Of a stretch of DNA of 64,000 nt, positions 45,785-57,938 are shown in pieces. The notes under the pieces were generated by a model. The model was not told where the DNA came from. It made no database searches and worked only from the letters and a program-made list of their open reading frames with translations. How positions within the stretch are numbered: position 1 is the first letter of the stretch; every line of letters starts with the position of its first letter. A program made the position numbers and the translations under genes. The DNA comes from Hyperoodon ampullatus (lineage: Eukaryota > Chordata > Mammalia > Artiodactyla > Ziphiidae): the NCBI GenBank assembly GCA_949752795.1, contig CATKHW010000549.1:806001-870000 (forward strand), read 5' to 3'.

Positions 45785-47523
45785 AAACATGGCAGCGAGA
45801 ATCAGCTCAAACCCACTATAAAAAGGAATTTCAAAAACAAAACAAAAAAACTGGGAAATTCTTTGAAATTCCTTCAGGGTCTCTGATGAAAGCTGGAATG
45901 ACCCTATCTACAACGACAGCTGGATGTGGCATAAGGCTGGACACTTGGGACTGAGAGGATTGGTGAGATTGGTTGAACAAATGCAGACCCTTTAGAGCAA
46001 TAATGCATGGCACCCATTCCATGGGTCCCAACTTTCCAGGTTGAAGGGAATATTACTACAGTTATAACATGTACGGGAAACCTAGAGAACGGACACACTG
46101 TGATAACGAAAGGTTTCTAAAACTCAACGAATATTCCCTATCCTGGTGCTCCGGTTTGACTTTCCATCTGCTTTACTATCAAACTCCCAACTTGGAGAGA
46201 CAGCCCCTTTAACCTCCTGAGTCGCACAGGTTGCCAATTTGGCAGAGGATGAAAGGGAAGAGGGAGAACCAATGAGAGAGTAGCTGTTAGGCATATGGAC
46301 GGGCACATATCACTCTAACTTCCCGGCAGGAAGAAGAATTTACCAAAGTCTCAGCCACCCACCGGGAACCAGTATAGGTCATGAACCAAAATTTTGGACT
46401 TGCGGTCAGCTCACCTAAAACGAGTTGAAAAATGGAGCTCAGGGGCACAGCAATTCACAAACTGGCCGAGTAATAAAGGACAACTATCGTCCAAAAATCT
46501 GTTGAGGGAAGGCAACGAGGCGGACTTGAAAGCGAGGCAGAATAGCAGGAAACAGATTTCAAGAGGTACGTTGGAATCGCCTTTAAAGCACAGGAAGAGG
46601 GGCACAACATCGACAATGATGCACTTGGCCAAAAAGGGCTTATGCGTTTTCTCCTGAATATATTCAGGAGAAAACGCATACGCCCTTTTTGGCCAAGCAA
46701 GCAAGCGGGCAATGCCAATCTGCACTACAAAGAAGTATCACTTCCCACCGGTCAAAAGGGACATCCACAAAATGTGTAAAAACCAGAAAGGCAAGACAGG
46801 CCCTGGAGAACAGGGAGCCTTGTTATGCTGATGGGCGGGATGTAAACTGCCAACTGCCTCTCTGGAGGAGTGCATTGTGTTCCCTAAAACAAGTAAAGAA
46901 CAGAGCTACAGAGCCAAGGGCACTTCCAGTCTAGGGAATATACCTTGGGAAAACTGAAAATCAATAAGACAGAACCACCCCAAAATTTAGGGCTGCACTG
47001 CTTACAAGGACCTCAACTTGGGTACACCTTAAATATCACAGGAAATATAAAAATGGTTCAAAAAATTGTTGTACTTACGTACAATGGAATATCCCTCAGC
47101 CATGAAATCAATGTCATAAGACCAGTAGGAGCAAAATGGGTGGATTCAGGTCTGATGATTCTAAGTGAAATATGTCACACAGAAAAAGAAACTTATCATA
47201 AGATATCACTTATGAAGATCCTGTAAACATGGCTACACTTGAACTGAGATAGGAAAGAGAACAGTGTCTCACATTTAGAAAACACTCTTATGCCTGCTTA
47301 AGGGGGAAAGAGAGGTGGGGTGATGAATAAAACCAGAGTTTGATATAAGCACAGGTACCGTTCCAAAAACCAACTATGGAATAGACAAGCCCTACACCTT
47401 CCTCAGTGAAAGGGACTCAAAACACCATATTTCCCGCAGAGGAATATATCTGACTAGTAAGAATCTTAAAACCTATGTTTTGATATGTCTCCGTAAGGGA
47501 ATCAAGTGTGTCTAGACTGGCAT
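45785..47523 (+). repeat. Satellite monomer M27 (type B, 1,739 bp)
   Basis: Shares CTTTGAAATTCC, CCTGAGTCGCAC, CACCTAAAACG, GCAATGCCAATC, GGTCTGATGATT and GAAATATGTCAC with M33. Tail has CTATGTTTTGAT, which recurs at the tail of M34 rather than M33. Palindrome 46,624-46,697 has one left-arm change (GGGCTTATG). Confidence 0.97.
46624..46697. repeat. 74-bp palindrome (M27), one mismatch
   Basis: Left arm GGGCTTATG, shared with M33. Confidence 0.95.
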
Positions 47524-49262
47524 AAACATGGCAGCGAGAATCAGCTCAAACCCACTATAAAAAGGAATTTCAAAAACAAAACAAAAAAACTGGGAAATTC
47601 TTTACAATTCCTTCAGGGTCTCTGATGAAACCTGGAATGACCCTATCTTCAAAGACAGCTGGATGTGGCATAAGGCTGGACACTTGGCACTGAGAGGATT
47701 GGTGAGATTGGGTGAACAAATGCAGACCCTTTAAAGCAATAATGCATGGCACCCATTCCATGGGTCCCAACTCTCCAGGTTGAAGGGAATATTACTACAG
47801 TTATAATATGTACGGGAAACCTAGAGAATGGACACACTGTGAATACGAAAGGTTTCTAAAACTCAACGAATAGTCCCTCTCCTGGTGCTCCGGTTTGACT
47901 TTCCGTCTGCTTTACTATCAACCTCCCAACTTGGAGAGACAGCCCCTTTAACCCCCTGGTTCACACAGGTTGCCAATTTGGCAGAGGATGAAAGGGAAGA
48001 GGGAGAACCAATGAGAGAGTAGCTGTTAGGCATTTGGACGGGCACATATCACTGTAATTTCTCGGCAGGATGAAGAATTAACCAAAGTCTCAGCCACCCA
48101 CCGGGAACCAGTATAGGTCCTGAACCAAAATTTCGTACTTGCGTTCAGCTCACCAAAAACGAGTTGAAAAATGTAGCTCAGGGGCACAGCAATTCACAAA
48201 CAGGCCAAGTAATAAAGGACAACTATCGTCCAAAAATCTGTTGAGGGAAGGCAACGAGGCGGACTTGAAAGCGAGGCAGAATAGCAGGAAACAGATTTCA
48301 AGAGGTACGTTGGAATCGCCTTTAAAGCACAGAAAGAGAGGCAAAACTTCGACAATGATGCACTTGGCCAAAGAGGGCGTATGCGTTTTCTCCTGAATAT
48401 ATTCAGGAGAAAACGCATACGCCCTCTTTGGCCAAGCAAGCAAGCGGGCAATGCAAATCTGCACTACAAAGAAGTATCACTTCCCACCGGTCAAAAGGGA
48501 CATCCACAAAATGTGTAAAAACCAGAAAGGCAAGACAGGCCCTGGAGAACAGGGAGCCTTGTTATGCTGATGGGCGGGATGTAAATTGCCAACTGCCTCT
48601 CTGGAGGAGTACATTGTGTTCCCTAAAACAAGTAAAGAACAGAGATACAGAGCCAAGGGCACTTCCATTCTAGGGAATAAACCTTGGGAAAACTGAAGAT
48701 CAATAAGACAGAGCCACCCCAAAATTTAGGGCTGCACTGCTTACAAGGACCTCAACTTGGGTACACCTTAAATATCCCAGGAAATATAAAAATGGTTCAA
48801 AAAATTGTGGTACTTACGTACGATGGAATATCCCTCAGCCATGAAATCAATGTCATAAGACCAGTAGCAGCAAAATGGGTGGATTCAGGTACGATGATTC
48901 TAAGTGAAATAAGTCACACAGAAAAAGAAATGTATCATAAGATATCACTTATGAAGATCCTGTAAACATGGCTACACTTGAACTGAGTTAGGAAAGAGAA
49001 CAGTGTCTCACATTTACAAAACACTCTTATGCCTGCTTAAGGGGGAAGGAGAGGTGGGGTGATACATAAAACCAGAGTTTGATATAAGCACAGGTACCGT
49101 TCAAAAAACCAACTATGGAATAGAAGAGACCTACACCTTCCACAGTGAAAGGGACTCAAAACCCCATATTTCCCGCAGAGGAATATATCTGACTAATAAG
49201 AATCTTAAAACCTCTGTATTGATATGTCTCCATAAGGGAATCAAGTGTGTCTAGACTGGCAT
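47524..49262 (+). repeat. Satellite monomer M28 (type B, 1,739 bp)
   Basis: Shares CTATCTTCAAAGACAG, AATTTCGTACTTGCG, AATGTAGCTCAGG, GAGGCAAAACTTCG and GGGAATAAACC with M35. Its palindrome 48,363-48,436 has matching changes in both arms and so stays perfect, unlike M35. Confidence 0.97.
48363..48436. repeat. 74-bp palindrome (M28), perfect through paired arm changes
   Basis: Left arm CCAAAGAGGGCG and right arm CGCCCTCTTTGG are complementary to each other but both differ from the consensus (CCAAAAAGGGCG / CGCCCTTTTTGG). Sibling M35 has only the right-arm change. Confidence 0.96.
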
Positions 49263-50997
49263 AAACATGGCAGCGAGAATCACCTCAAACCCACTATAAA
49301 AAGGAATTTCAAAAACAAAACAAAAAAGTGGGAAATTCTTTACAATTCCTTCACGGTCTCTGGTGAAACCTTGAATGACCCTATCTACAACGACAGCTGG
49401 AAGTGGCATAAGGCTGGACCCTTGGGACTGAGAGGATTGGTGAGATAGGGTGAGCAAATGCAGACCCTTTAAAGCTATAAAGCATGGCACCCCTTCCATG
49501 GGTCCCAACTCTCCAGGTTAAAGGGAATATTACTACAGCTATAACATGTATGGGAAACCTAGAGAACGGACACACTGTGAATACGAAAGGTTTGTAAAAC
49601 TCAACGAATTGTCCCTCTCCTGGTGCTCTGGTTTGTGTTTCCACCTGCTTTATATCAACCTCCCAACTTGGAGAGACAGCCCCTTTATCCTCCTGGTTCG
49701 CAAGGTTGCCAATTTGGCAGAGGATGAAATGGAAGAGGGAGAACCAATGAGAGAGTAGCTGTTAGGCATTTGATCGGGCACATATCACTGTAATTTCCCG
49801 GCAGGAAAAAGAATTAACCAAAGTCTCAGCCCCCCACCGGGAACCAGTATAGGTCCTGAACCAAAATTTTGGACTTGCGGTCAGCTCACAAAAAACGAGT
49901 TGAAAAATGGAGCTCAGGGACACAGCAATTCACAAACGGGCCGAGTAATAAAGGACAACTATCGTACAAAAATCTGTTGAGGGAAGGCAACGAGGCGGAC
50001 TTGAATGTGAGGCAGAATAGCAGGAAACAGATTTCAAGAGGTATGTTGGAATCGCCTTTAAAGCTCAGGAACAGGTGCACAACTTCGACAATGATGCACT
50101 TGGCCAAAAAGGGCGTATGCGTTTTCTCCTGAATATATTCAGGAGAAAATGCATATGCCCTTTTTGGCCAAGCAAGCAAGCGGGCAATGCAAATCTGCAC
50201 TACAAAGAAGTATCACTTCCCACCGGGCAAAAGGGACATCCACAAAATGTGTAAAAACCAGAAAGGCAAGACAGGCCCTGAGAACAGGGATCCTTGTTAT
50301 GCTGATGGGCGGGATGTAACTTGCCAACTGCCTCTCTGGAGGAGTGCATTGTGTTCCCTAAAACAAGTAAACAACAGAGCTACAGAGCCAAGGGCACTTC
50401 CAGTCTAGGGAATATACCTTGGGAAAACTGAAAATCGATAAGACAGAGCCACCCCAAAATTTAGGGCTGCACTGCTTACAAGGACCTCAACTGGGGTACA
50501 CCTTAAATATCCCAGGAAATATAAAAATGGTTCACAAAATTGTGGTACTTACGTACGATGGAATATCCCTCAGCAATGAAATCAATGTCATAAGACCACT
50601 AGCAGCAAAATGGGTGGATTCAGGTACGATGATTCTAAGTGAAATAAGTCGCACAGAAAAAGAAACTTATCATAAGATATCACTTATGAAGATCCTGTAA
50701 ACATGGCTACACTTGAACTGAGTTAGGAAAGAGAACAGTGTCTCACATTTAGAAAACACTCTTATGCCTGCTTAAGGGGGAAGGAGAGGTGGGGTGATGC
50801 ATAAAACCAGAGTTTGATATAAGCACAGGTACCGTTCCAAAAACCAAGTATGGATTAGACAAGACCTACACCTTCCTCAGTGAAAGGGACTCAAAACCCC
50901 ATATTTCCCGCAGAGGAATATATCTGACTGGTAAGAATCTTAAAACCTATGTATTGATATGTCTCCGTAAGGGAATCAAGTGTGTCTAGACTGGCAT
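49263..50997 (+). repeat. Satellite monomer M29 (type B, 1,735 bp)
   Basis: Short by small losses shared with M36: CAAAAAAGTGGG, TTTATATCAACC, GTTCGCAAGGTTGCC and CCCTGAGAACAG. Private TGAATGTGAGG and AAAGCTCAGG. Palindrome 50,099-50,172 has two right-arm C-to-T changes at CpGs. Confidence 0.97.
50099..50172. repeat. 74-bp palindrome (M29), two mismatches
   Basis: Right arm AAAATGCATATGCCC, two CpG transitions shared with M36. Confidence 0.95.
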
Positions 50998-52726
50998 AAA
51001 CATGGCAGCGAGAATCAGCTCAAACCTACTATAAAAAGGAATTTCAAAAACAAAACAAAAAAACTGGGAATTTCTTTACAATTCCTTCAGGGTCTCTGAT
51101 GAAACTTGGAATGACCATATCTACAATGACAGCTGGATGTGGCATAAGGATGGACACTTGGGACTGAGAGGATTGGTGAGATTGGGTGAGCAAATGCAGA
51201 CCCCTTAAAGCAATAATGCATGGCACCCATTCCATGGGTCCCAACTCTCCAGGTTGAAGGGAATATTACTACAGTTATAACATGTACGCGAAACCTAGAG
51301 AACGGACACACTGTGAATACGAAAGGTTTCTAAAACTCAACGAATAGTCCCTCTCCTGGTGCTCCGGTTTGACGTTCCATCTGCTTTACTATCAACCTCC
51401 CGAATTGGAGAGACAGCCCATTTAACCTCTTGGTTCGCACAGGTTGCCAATTTGGCAGAGGATGAAAGGGAAGAGGGAGAACCAATGAGAGAGTAGCTGT
51501 TAGGCATTTGGACGGGCACATATCACTGTAATTTCCCGGCAGTAAGAAGAATTAACCAAAGTCTCAGCCCCCCACCGGGAACCAGCATAGGTCCTGAACC
51601 AAAATGTTGGACTTGCGGTCAGCTCACCAAAAACGAGTTGAAAAAGGGAGCTCAGGGGCACAGCAATTCACAAACTGGCCGAGTAATAAACGACAACTAT
51701 CGTCCAAAAATCTGTTGAGGGAAGGCAGCGAGGCGGACTTGAAAGCGAGGCAGAATAGCAGGAAACAGATTTCAAGAGGTACGTTGGAATAGCCTTTAAA
51801 GCACAGGAAGAGGGGCACAACTTCGACAATGATGCACTTGGCCAAAAAGGGCGTATGCGTTTTATCCTTCAGGAGAAAACGCATACGCCCTTTTTGGCCA
51901 AGCAAGCAAGCGGGCAATGCAAATCTGCACTACAAACAAGTATCACTTCCCACCGGTCAAAAGGGACATCCACAAAATGAGTACAAACCAAAAGGCAAGA
52001 CAGGCCCTGGAGAACAGGGAGCCTTGTTATGCTGATGGGCGGGATGTAAATTGCCAACTGTCTCTCTGGAGGAGTGCATTGTGTTCCCTAAAACAAGTAA
52101 ACAACAGAGCTACAGAGCCAAGGGAACTTCCAGTCTAGGGAATATACCTTGGGAAAACTGAAAATCAATAAGACAGAGCCACCCCAAAGTTTAGGGCTGC
52201 ACTGCTTACAAGGAGCTCAACTTGGGTACACCTTAAATATCCCAGGAATATAAAAATGGTTCAAAAAATTGTGGTACTTACGTACGATGGAATATCCCTC
52301 AGCCATGGAATCAATGTCATAAGACCAGTAGCAGCAAAATGGGTGGATTTAGGTACGATGATTCTAAGTGAAATAAGTCACACAGAAAAAGAAACTTATC
52401 ATAAGATATCACTTATGAAGATCCTGTAAACATGGCTACACTTGAACTGAGTTAGGAAAGAGAACAGTGTCTCACATTTAGAAAACACTCTTATGCCTGC
52501 TTAAGGGGGAAGGAGAGGTGGGATGATGTATAAAACCAGAGTTTGATATAAGTACAGGTACCGTTCCAAAAACCAACTATGGAATAGACAAGACCTACAC
52601 CTTCCTCAGTGAAAGGGACTCAAAACCCCATATTTCCCGCAGAGGAATATATCTGACTAGTAAGAAACTTAAAACCTATGTATTGATATGTCTCCGTAAG
52701 GGAATCATGTGTGTCTAGACTGGCAT
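50998..52726 (+). repeat. Satellite monomer M30 (type B, short palindrome, 1,729 bp)
   Basis: Carries the same 8-bp central palindrome deletion as M20, and M37 shares its flanking states. A further one-base loss, CCCAGGAATATAAAAATGG near 52,233, breaks the recurring plus-strand frame. Private GTACAAACCAAAAGG near 51,981. Shortened palindrome 51,837-51,902. Confidence 0.97.
51837..51902. repeat. Shortened 66-bp palindrome (M30), central deletion
   Basis: Same TTTTATCCTTCAGGAG centre as M20, with otherwise intact arms. Confidence 0.95.
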
Positions 52727-54461
52727 AAACATGCCAGCGAGAATCGGCTCAAACCCACTATAAAAAGGAATTTCAAAAACAAAACAAAAAAACTGGGATA
52801 TTCTTTACAATTCCTTCAGGGTCTCTGATGAAACCTGGAATGACCCTATCTACAACGACAGCTTTATGTGGCATAAGGCTGGACACTTGGGACTGAGAGG
52901 ATTGGTGAGATTGGGTGAGCAAATGCAGACCCTTTAAAGCAATAATGCATGGCACCCATTTCATGGGTCCCAACTCTCCAGGTTGAAGGGAATATTACTA
53001 CGGTTATAACATGTACGGAAAACCTAGAGAACGGACACACTGTGAATATGAAAGGTTTCTAAAACTCAACGAATAGTCCCTCTCCTGGTGCTCCGGTTTG
53101 ACTTTCCATCTGCTTTACTATCAATCTCCCAACTTGGAGAGACAACCCCTTTAACCTCCTGGTTCGCACAGGTTTCCATTTTGGCAGAGGATGAAAGGGA
53201 AGAGGGAGAACCAATGAGAGAGTAGCTGTTAGGCATTTGGACGGGCACATATCACTCTACATTCCCAGCAGGAAGAAAAATTAACCAAAGTCTCAGCCCC
53301 CCACCGGGAACCAGCATAGGTCCTGAACCAAAATTTTGGACTTGCAGTCAGCTCACAATTAATGAGTTGAAAAATGGCGCTCAAGGGAACAGCAATTCAC
53401 AAACTGGCCGAGTAATAAAGGACAACTATCGTCCGAAAATCTGTTAAGGGAAGGCAACGAGGCGGACTTGAAAGTGAGGAAGAATAGCAGGAAACGGATT
53501 TCAAGAGGTACGTTGGAATCTCCTTTAAAGCACAGGAAGAGGGGCACAACTTCCACAATGATGCACTTGGCCAAAAAGGGCGTATGCGTTTTCTCCTGAA
53601 TATATTCAGGAGAAAACGCATACGCCCTTTTTGGCCAAGCAAGCAAGCGGGCAATGCTAATCTGCACTACAAAGAAGCATCACTTCACACCGGTCAAAAG
53701 GGACATCCACAAAATGTGTAAAAACCAAAAAGGTAAGACAGGCCCTGGGGAACAGGGAGCCTTGTTATGCTGATGGGCGGGATGTAACTTGACTACTGCC
53801 TCTCTGGAGGAGTGCATTGTGTTCCCTAAAACAAGTAAAGAACAGAGCTACAGAGCCAAGTGCACTTCCAGTCTAGGGAATATACCTTGGGAAAACTGAA
53901 AATCAATAAGACAGAGCCACCCCAAAATTTAGGGCTGCACTGCTTACAAGGACCTCAACTTGGGTACACCTTAAATATCCCAGGAAATATAAAAATGGTT
54001 CAAAAAATTGTGGTATTACGTACGATGGAATATCCCTCAGCCATGAAATCAATGTCATAAGACCAGTAGCAGCAAAATGGGTGGATTCAGGTGTGATGAT
54101 TCTAAGTGAAATATGTCACACAGAAAAAGAAACTTATAAGATATCACTTATGAAGATCCTGTAAACATGGCTACACTTGAACTCAGTTAGGAAAGAGAAC
54201 ATTGTCTCACATTTAGAAAACACTCTTATGCCTGCTTAAGGGGGAAGGAGAGGTGGGGTGATGCATAAAACCAGAGTTTGATATAAGCACAGGTACCGTT
54301 CCAAAAACCAACTATGGAATAGACAAGACCTACACCTTCCTCAGTGAAAGGGAATCAAAACCCCATATTTCCCGCAGAGGAATATATCTGACTAGTAAGA
54401 ATCTTAAAACCTATGTATTGATATGTCTCCATAAGGGAATCAAGTGTGTCTAGACTGGCAT
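52727..54461 (+). repeat. Satellite monomer M31 (type B, 1,735 bp)
   Basis: Sibling of M25 with the same small deletions. Differs at about ten sites, for example CACAATTAATGAG near 53,354, CATAGGTCC and AATCTCC. Palindrome 53,566-53,639 is perfect. Confidence 0.97.
53566..53639. repeat. 74-bp palindrome (M31), perfect
   Basis: Identical to the M1 palindrome. Confidence 0.97.
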
Positions 54462-56199
54462 AAACATGGCAGCGAGAATCAGCTCAAACCCACTATAAAA
54501 AGGAATTTCAAAACCAAAACAAAAAAACTGGGAAATTCTTTACAATTCCTTCAGGGTCCCTGATGAAACCTGGAATGACCCTATCTACAACGACAGCTGG
54601 ATTTGGCATAAGGCTGGACACTTGGGACTGAGAGGATTGGTGAGATTGGGTGAACAAATGCAGACCCTTTAAAGCAATAATGCATGGCACCCATTCCATG
54701 GGTCCCAACTCTCCAGGTTGAAGGGAATATTACTACAGTTATAACATGTACGGGAAACCTAGAGAACGGACACACTGTGAATACGAAAGGTTTCTAAAAC
54801 TCAACGAATATTCCCTCTCCTGCTGCTCCGGTTTGACTTTCCATCTGCTTTACTATCAACTTCCCGACATGGAGAGACAGCCCCTTTAACCTCCTGGTTC
54901 GCACAGGTTGCCAATTTGGCAGAGGATGAAAGGGAAGAGGGAGAACCAATGAGAGAGTAGCTGTTAGGCATTTGGACGGGCACATATCACTATAACTTCC
55001 CGGCAGGAAGAAGAATTTACCAAAGTCTCATCCACCAATCGGGAACCAGTATAGGTCCTAAAACAAAATTTTGGACTTGCGGTCAGCTCACCAAAAACGA
55101 GTTGAAAAATGGAGCTCAGGGGCACAGCAATTCACAAACTGGCCGAGTAATAAAGGGCAACTATCGTCCAAAAATCTGTTGAGGGAAGGCAACGAGGCGG
55201 ACTTGAAAGCGAGGCAGAATAGCAGGAAACAGATTTCAAGAGGTACGTTGGAATCGCCTTTGAAGCACAGGAAGAGGGGCACAACTTCGACAATGATGCA
55301 CATGGCCAAAAAGGGCGTATGTGTTTTCTCCTGAATATATTCAGGAGAAAATGCATACGCCCTTTTTGGCCAAGCAAGCAAGCGGGCAATGCAAATCTGC
55401 ACTACAAAGAAGTATCACTTCCCACCAGTCAAAAAGGACATCCACAATATGTGTAAAAACCAGAAATGCAAGAAAGGCCCTGGAGAACAGGGAGCCTTTT
55501 ATGCTGATGGGCGGGATGTACATTGCCAACTGCCTCTCTGGAGGAGTGCATTGTGTTCCCTAAAACAAGTAATCAACAGAGCTACAGAGCCAAGGGCACT
55601 TCCAGTCTAGGGAATATACCTTGGGAAAACTGAAAATCAATAAGACAGAGCCACCCCAAAATTTAGGGCTGCACTGCTTACAAGGAGCTCAACTTGGGTA
55701 CACCTTAAATATCCCAGGAAATATAAAAATGGTTCAAAAAATTGTGGTTCTTACGTACGATGGAATATCCCTCAGCCATGAAATCAATGTCATAAGACAA
55801 GTAGCAGCAAAATGGGTGGATTCAGGTACGATGATTCTAAGTGAAATAAGTCACACAGAAAAAGAAACTTATCATAAGATATCACTTATGAAGATCCTGT
55901 AAACATGGCTACACTTGAACTGAGTTAGGAAAGAGAACAGTGTCTCACATTTAGAAAACACTCTTATGCCTGCTTAAGGGGGAAGGAGAGGTGGGGTGAT
56001 GCATAAAACCAGAGTTTGATATAAGCACAGGTACCATTCCAAAAACCAACTATGGAATAGACAAGACCTACACCTTCCTCAGTGAAAGGGACTCAAAACC
56101 CCATATTTCCCGCAGAGGAATATATCTGACTAGTAAGAAACTTAAAACCTATGTATTGATATGTCTCCGTAAGGGAATCAAGTGTGTCTAGACTGGCAT
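54462..56199 (+). repeat. Satellite monomer M32 (type B, 1,738 bp)
   Basis: Sibling of M26. Lacks the CCCCAAATTT deletion, hence one base longer. Private CTGCTGCTCCGG near 54,820 and TTTGAAGCACAGG. Palindrome 55,301-55,374 has the same arm changes as M26. Confidence 0.97.
55301..55374. repeat. 74-bp palindrome (M32), as M26
   Basis: CATGGCC, GTATGTGTT and AAAATGCAT, inherited with the higher-order duplication. Confidence 0.93.
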
Positions 56200-57938
56200 A
56201 AACATGGCAGCGAGAATCAGCTCAAACCCACTATAAAAAGGAATTTCAAAAACAAAACAAAAAAACTGGGAAATTCTTTGAAATTCCTTCAGGGTCTCTG
56301 ATGAAAGCTGGAATGACCCTATCTACAACGACAGCTGGATGTGGCATAAGGCTGGACACTTGGGACTGAGAGGATTGGTGAGATTGGGTGAAGAAATGCA
56401 GACCCTTTAGAGCAATAATGCATGGCACCCATTCCATGGGTCCCAACTTTCCAGGTTGAAGGGAATATTACTACAGTTATAACATGTACGGGAGACCTAG
56501 AGAACGGACACACTGTGAATACGAAAGGTTTCTAAAACTCAACGAATATTCCCTATCCTGGTGCTCCGGTTTGACTTTCCATCTGCTTTACTATCAAACT
56601 CCCAACTTGGAGAGACAGCCCCTTTAACCTCCTGAGTCGCACAGGTTGCCAATTTGGCAGAGGATGAAAGGGAAGAGGGAGAACCAATGAGAGAGTAGCT
56701 GTTAGGCATATGGACAGGCACATATCACTCTAACTTCCCGGCAGGAAGAAGAATTTACCAAAGTCTCAGCCACCCACCGGGAACCAGTATAGGTCATGAA
56801 CCAAAATTTTGGACTTGCGGTCAGCTCACCTAAAACGAGTTGAAAAATGGAGCTCAGGGGCACAGCAATTCACAAACTGGCCGAGTAATAAAGGACAACT
56901 ATCGTCCAAAAATCTGTTGAGGGAAGGCAACGAGGCGGACTTGAAAGCGAGGCAGAATAGCAGGAAACAGTTTTCAAGAGGTACGTTGGAATCGCCTTTA
57001 AAGCACAGGAAGAGGGGCACAACATCGACAATGATGCACTTGGCCAAAAAGAGCTTATGCGTTTTCTCCTGAATATATTCAGGAGAAAACGCATACGCCC
57101 TTTTTGGCCAAGCAAGCAAGCGGGCAATGCCAATCTGCACTACAAAGAAGTATCACTTCCCACCGGTCAAAAGGGACATCCACAAAATGTGTAAAAACCA
57201 GAAAGGCAAGACAGGCCCTGGAGAACAGGGAGCCTTGTTATGCTGATGGGCGGGATGTAAACTGCCAACTGCCTATCTGGAGGAGTGCATTGTGTTCCCT
57301 AAAACAAGTAAAGAACAGAGCTACAGAGCCAAGGGCACTTCCAGTCTAGGGAATATACCTTGGGAAAACTGAAAATCAATAAGACAGAACCACCCCAAAA
57401 TTTAGGGCTGCACTGCTTACAAGGACCTCAACTTGGGTACACCTTAAATATCACAGGAAATATAAAAATGGTTCAAATAATTGTTGTACTTACGTACAAT
57501 GGAATATCCCTCAGCCATGAAATCAATGTCATAAGACCAGTAGGAGCAAAATGGGTGGATTCAGGTCTGATGATTCTAAGTGAAATATGTCACACAGAAA
57601 AAGAAACTTATCATAAGATATCACTTATGAAGATCCTGTAAACATGGCTACACTTGAACTGAGATAGGAAAGAGAACAGTGTCTCACATTTAGAAAACAC
57701 TCTTATGCCTGCTTAAGGGGGAAAGAGAGGTGGGGTGATGAACAAAACCAGAGTTTGATATAAGCACAGGTACCGTTCCAAAAACCAACTATGGAATAGA
57801 CAAGCCCTACACCTTCCTCAGTGAAAGGGACTCAAAACACCATATTTCCCGCAGAGGAATATATATGACTGGTAAGAATTTTAAAACCTATGTATTGATA
57901 TGTCTCCATAAGGGAATCAAGTGTGTCTAGACTGGCAT
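56200..57938 (+). repeat. Satellite monomer M33 (type B, 1,739 bp)
   Basis: Sibling of M27 until about 57,860. Then its tail changes to ATATATGACTGGTAAG and CTATGTATTGAT, which M27 does not have, marking the left edge of the inserted M34 segment. Palindrome 57,039-57,112 has left-arm changes (AAGAGCTTATG). Confidence 0.97.
57039..57112. repeat. 74-bp palindrome (M33), two mismatches
   Basis: Left arm AAAAAGAGCTTATG: the M27 change plus one more. Confidence 0.94.

Larger units (their letters stand above)
42313..52726 (+). repeat. Higher-order repeat copy 1 (M25-M30)
   Basis: A six-monomer block, 10,414 bp. M25, M26 and M27 recur as M31, M32 and M33 at +10,414/10,415, and M28, M29 and M30 recur as M35, M36 and M37 at +12,154. 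Sibling pairs differ at only about ten positions each by eye (around 0.5 percent), far less than neighbours differ from one another. Confidence 0.9.
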
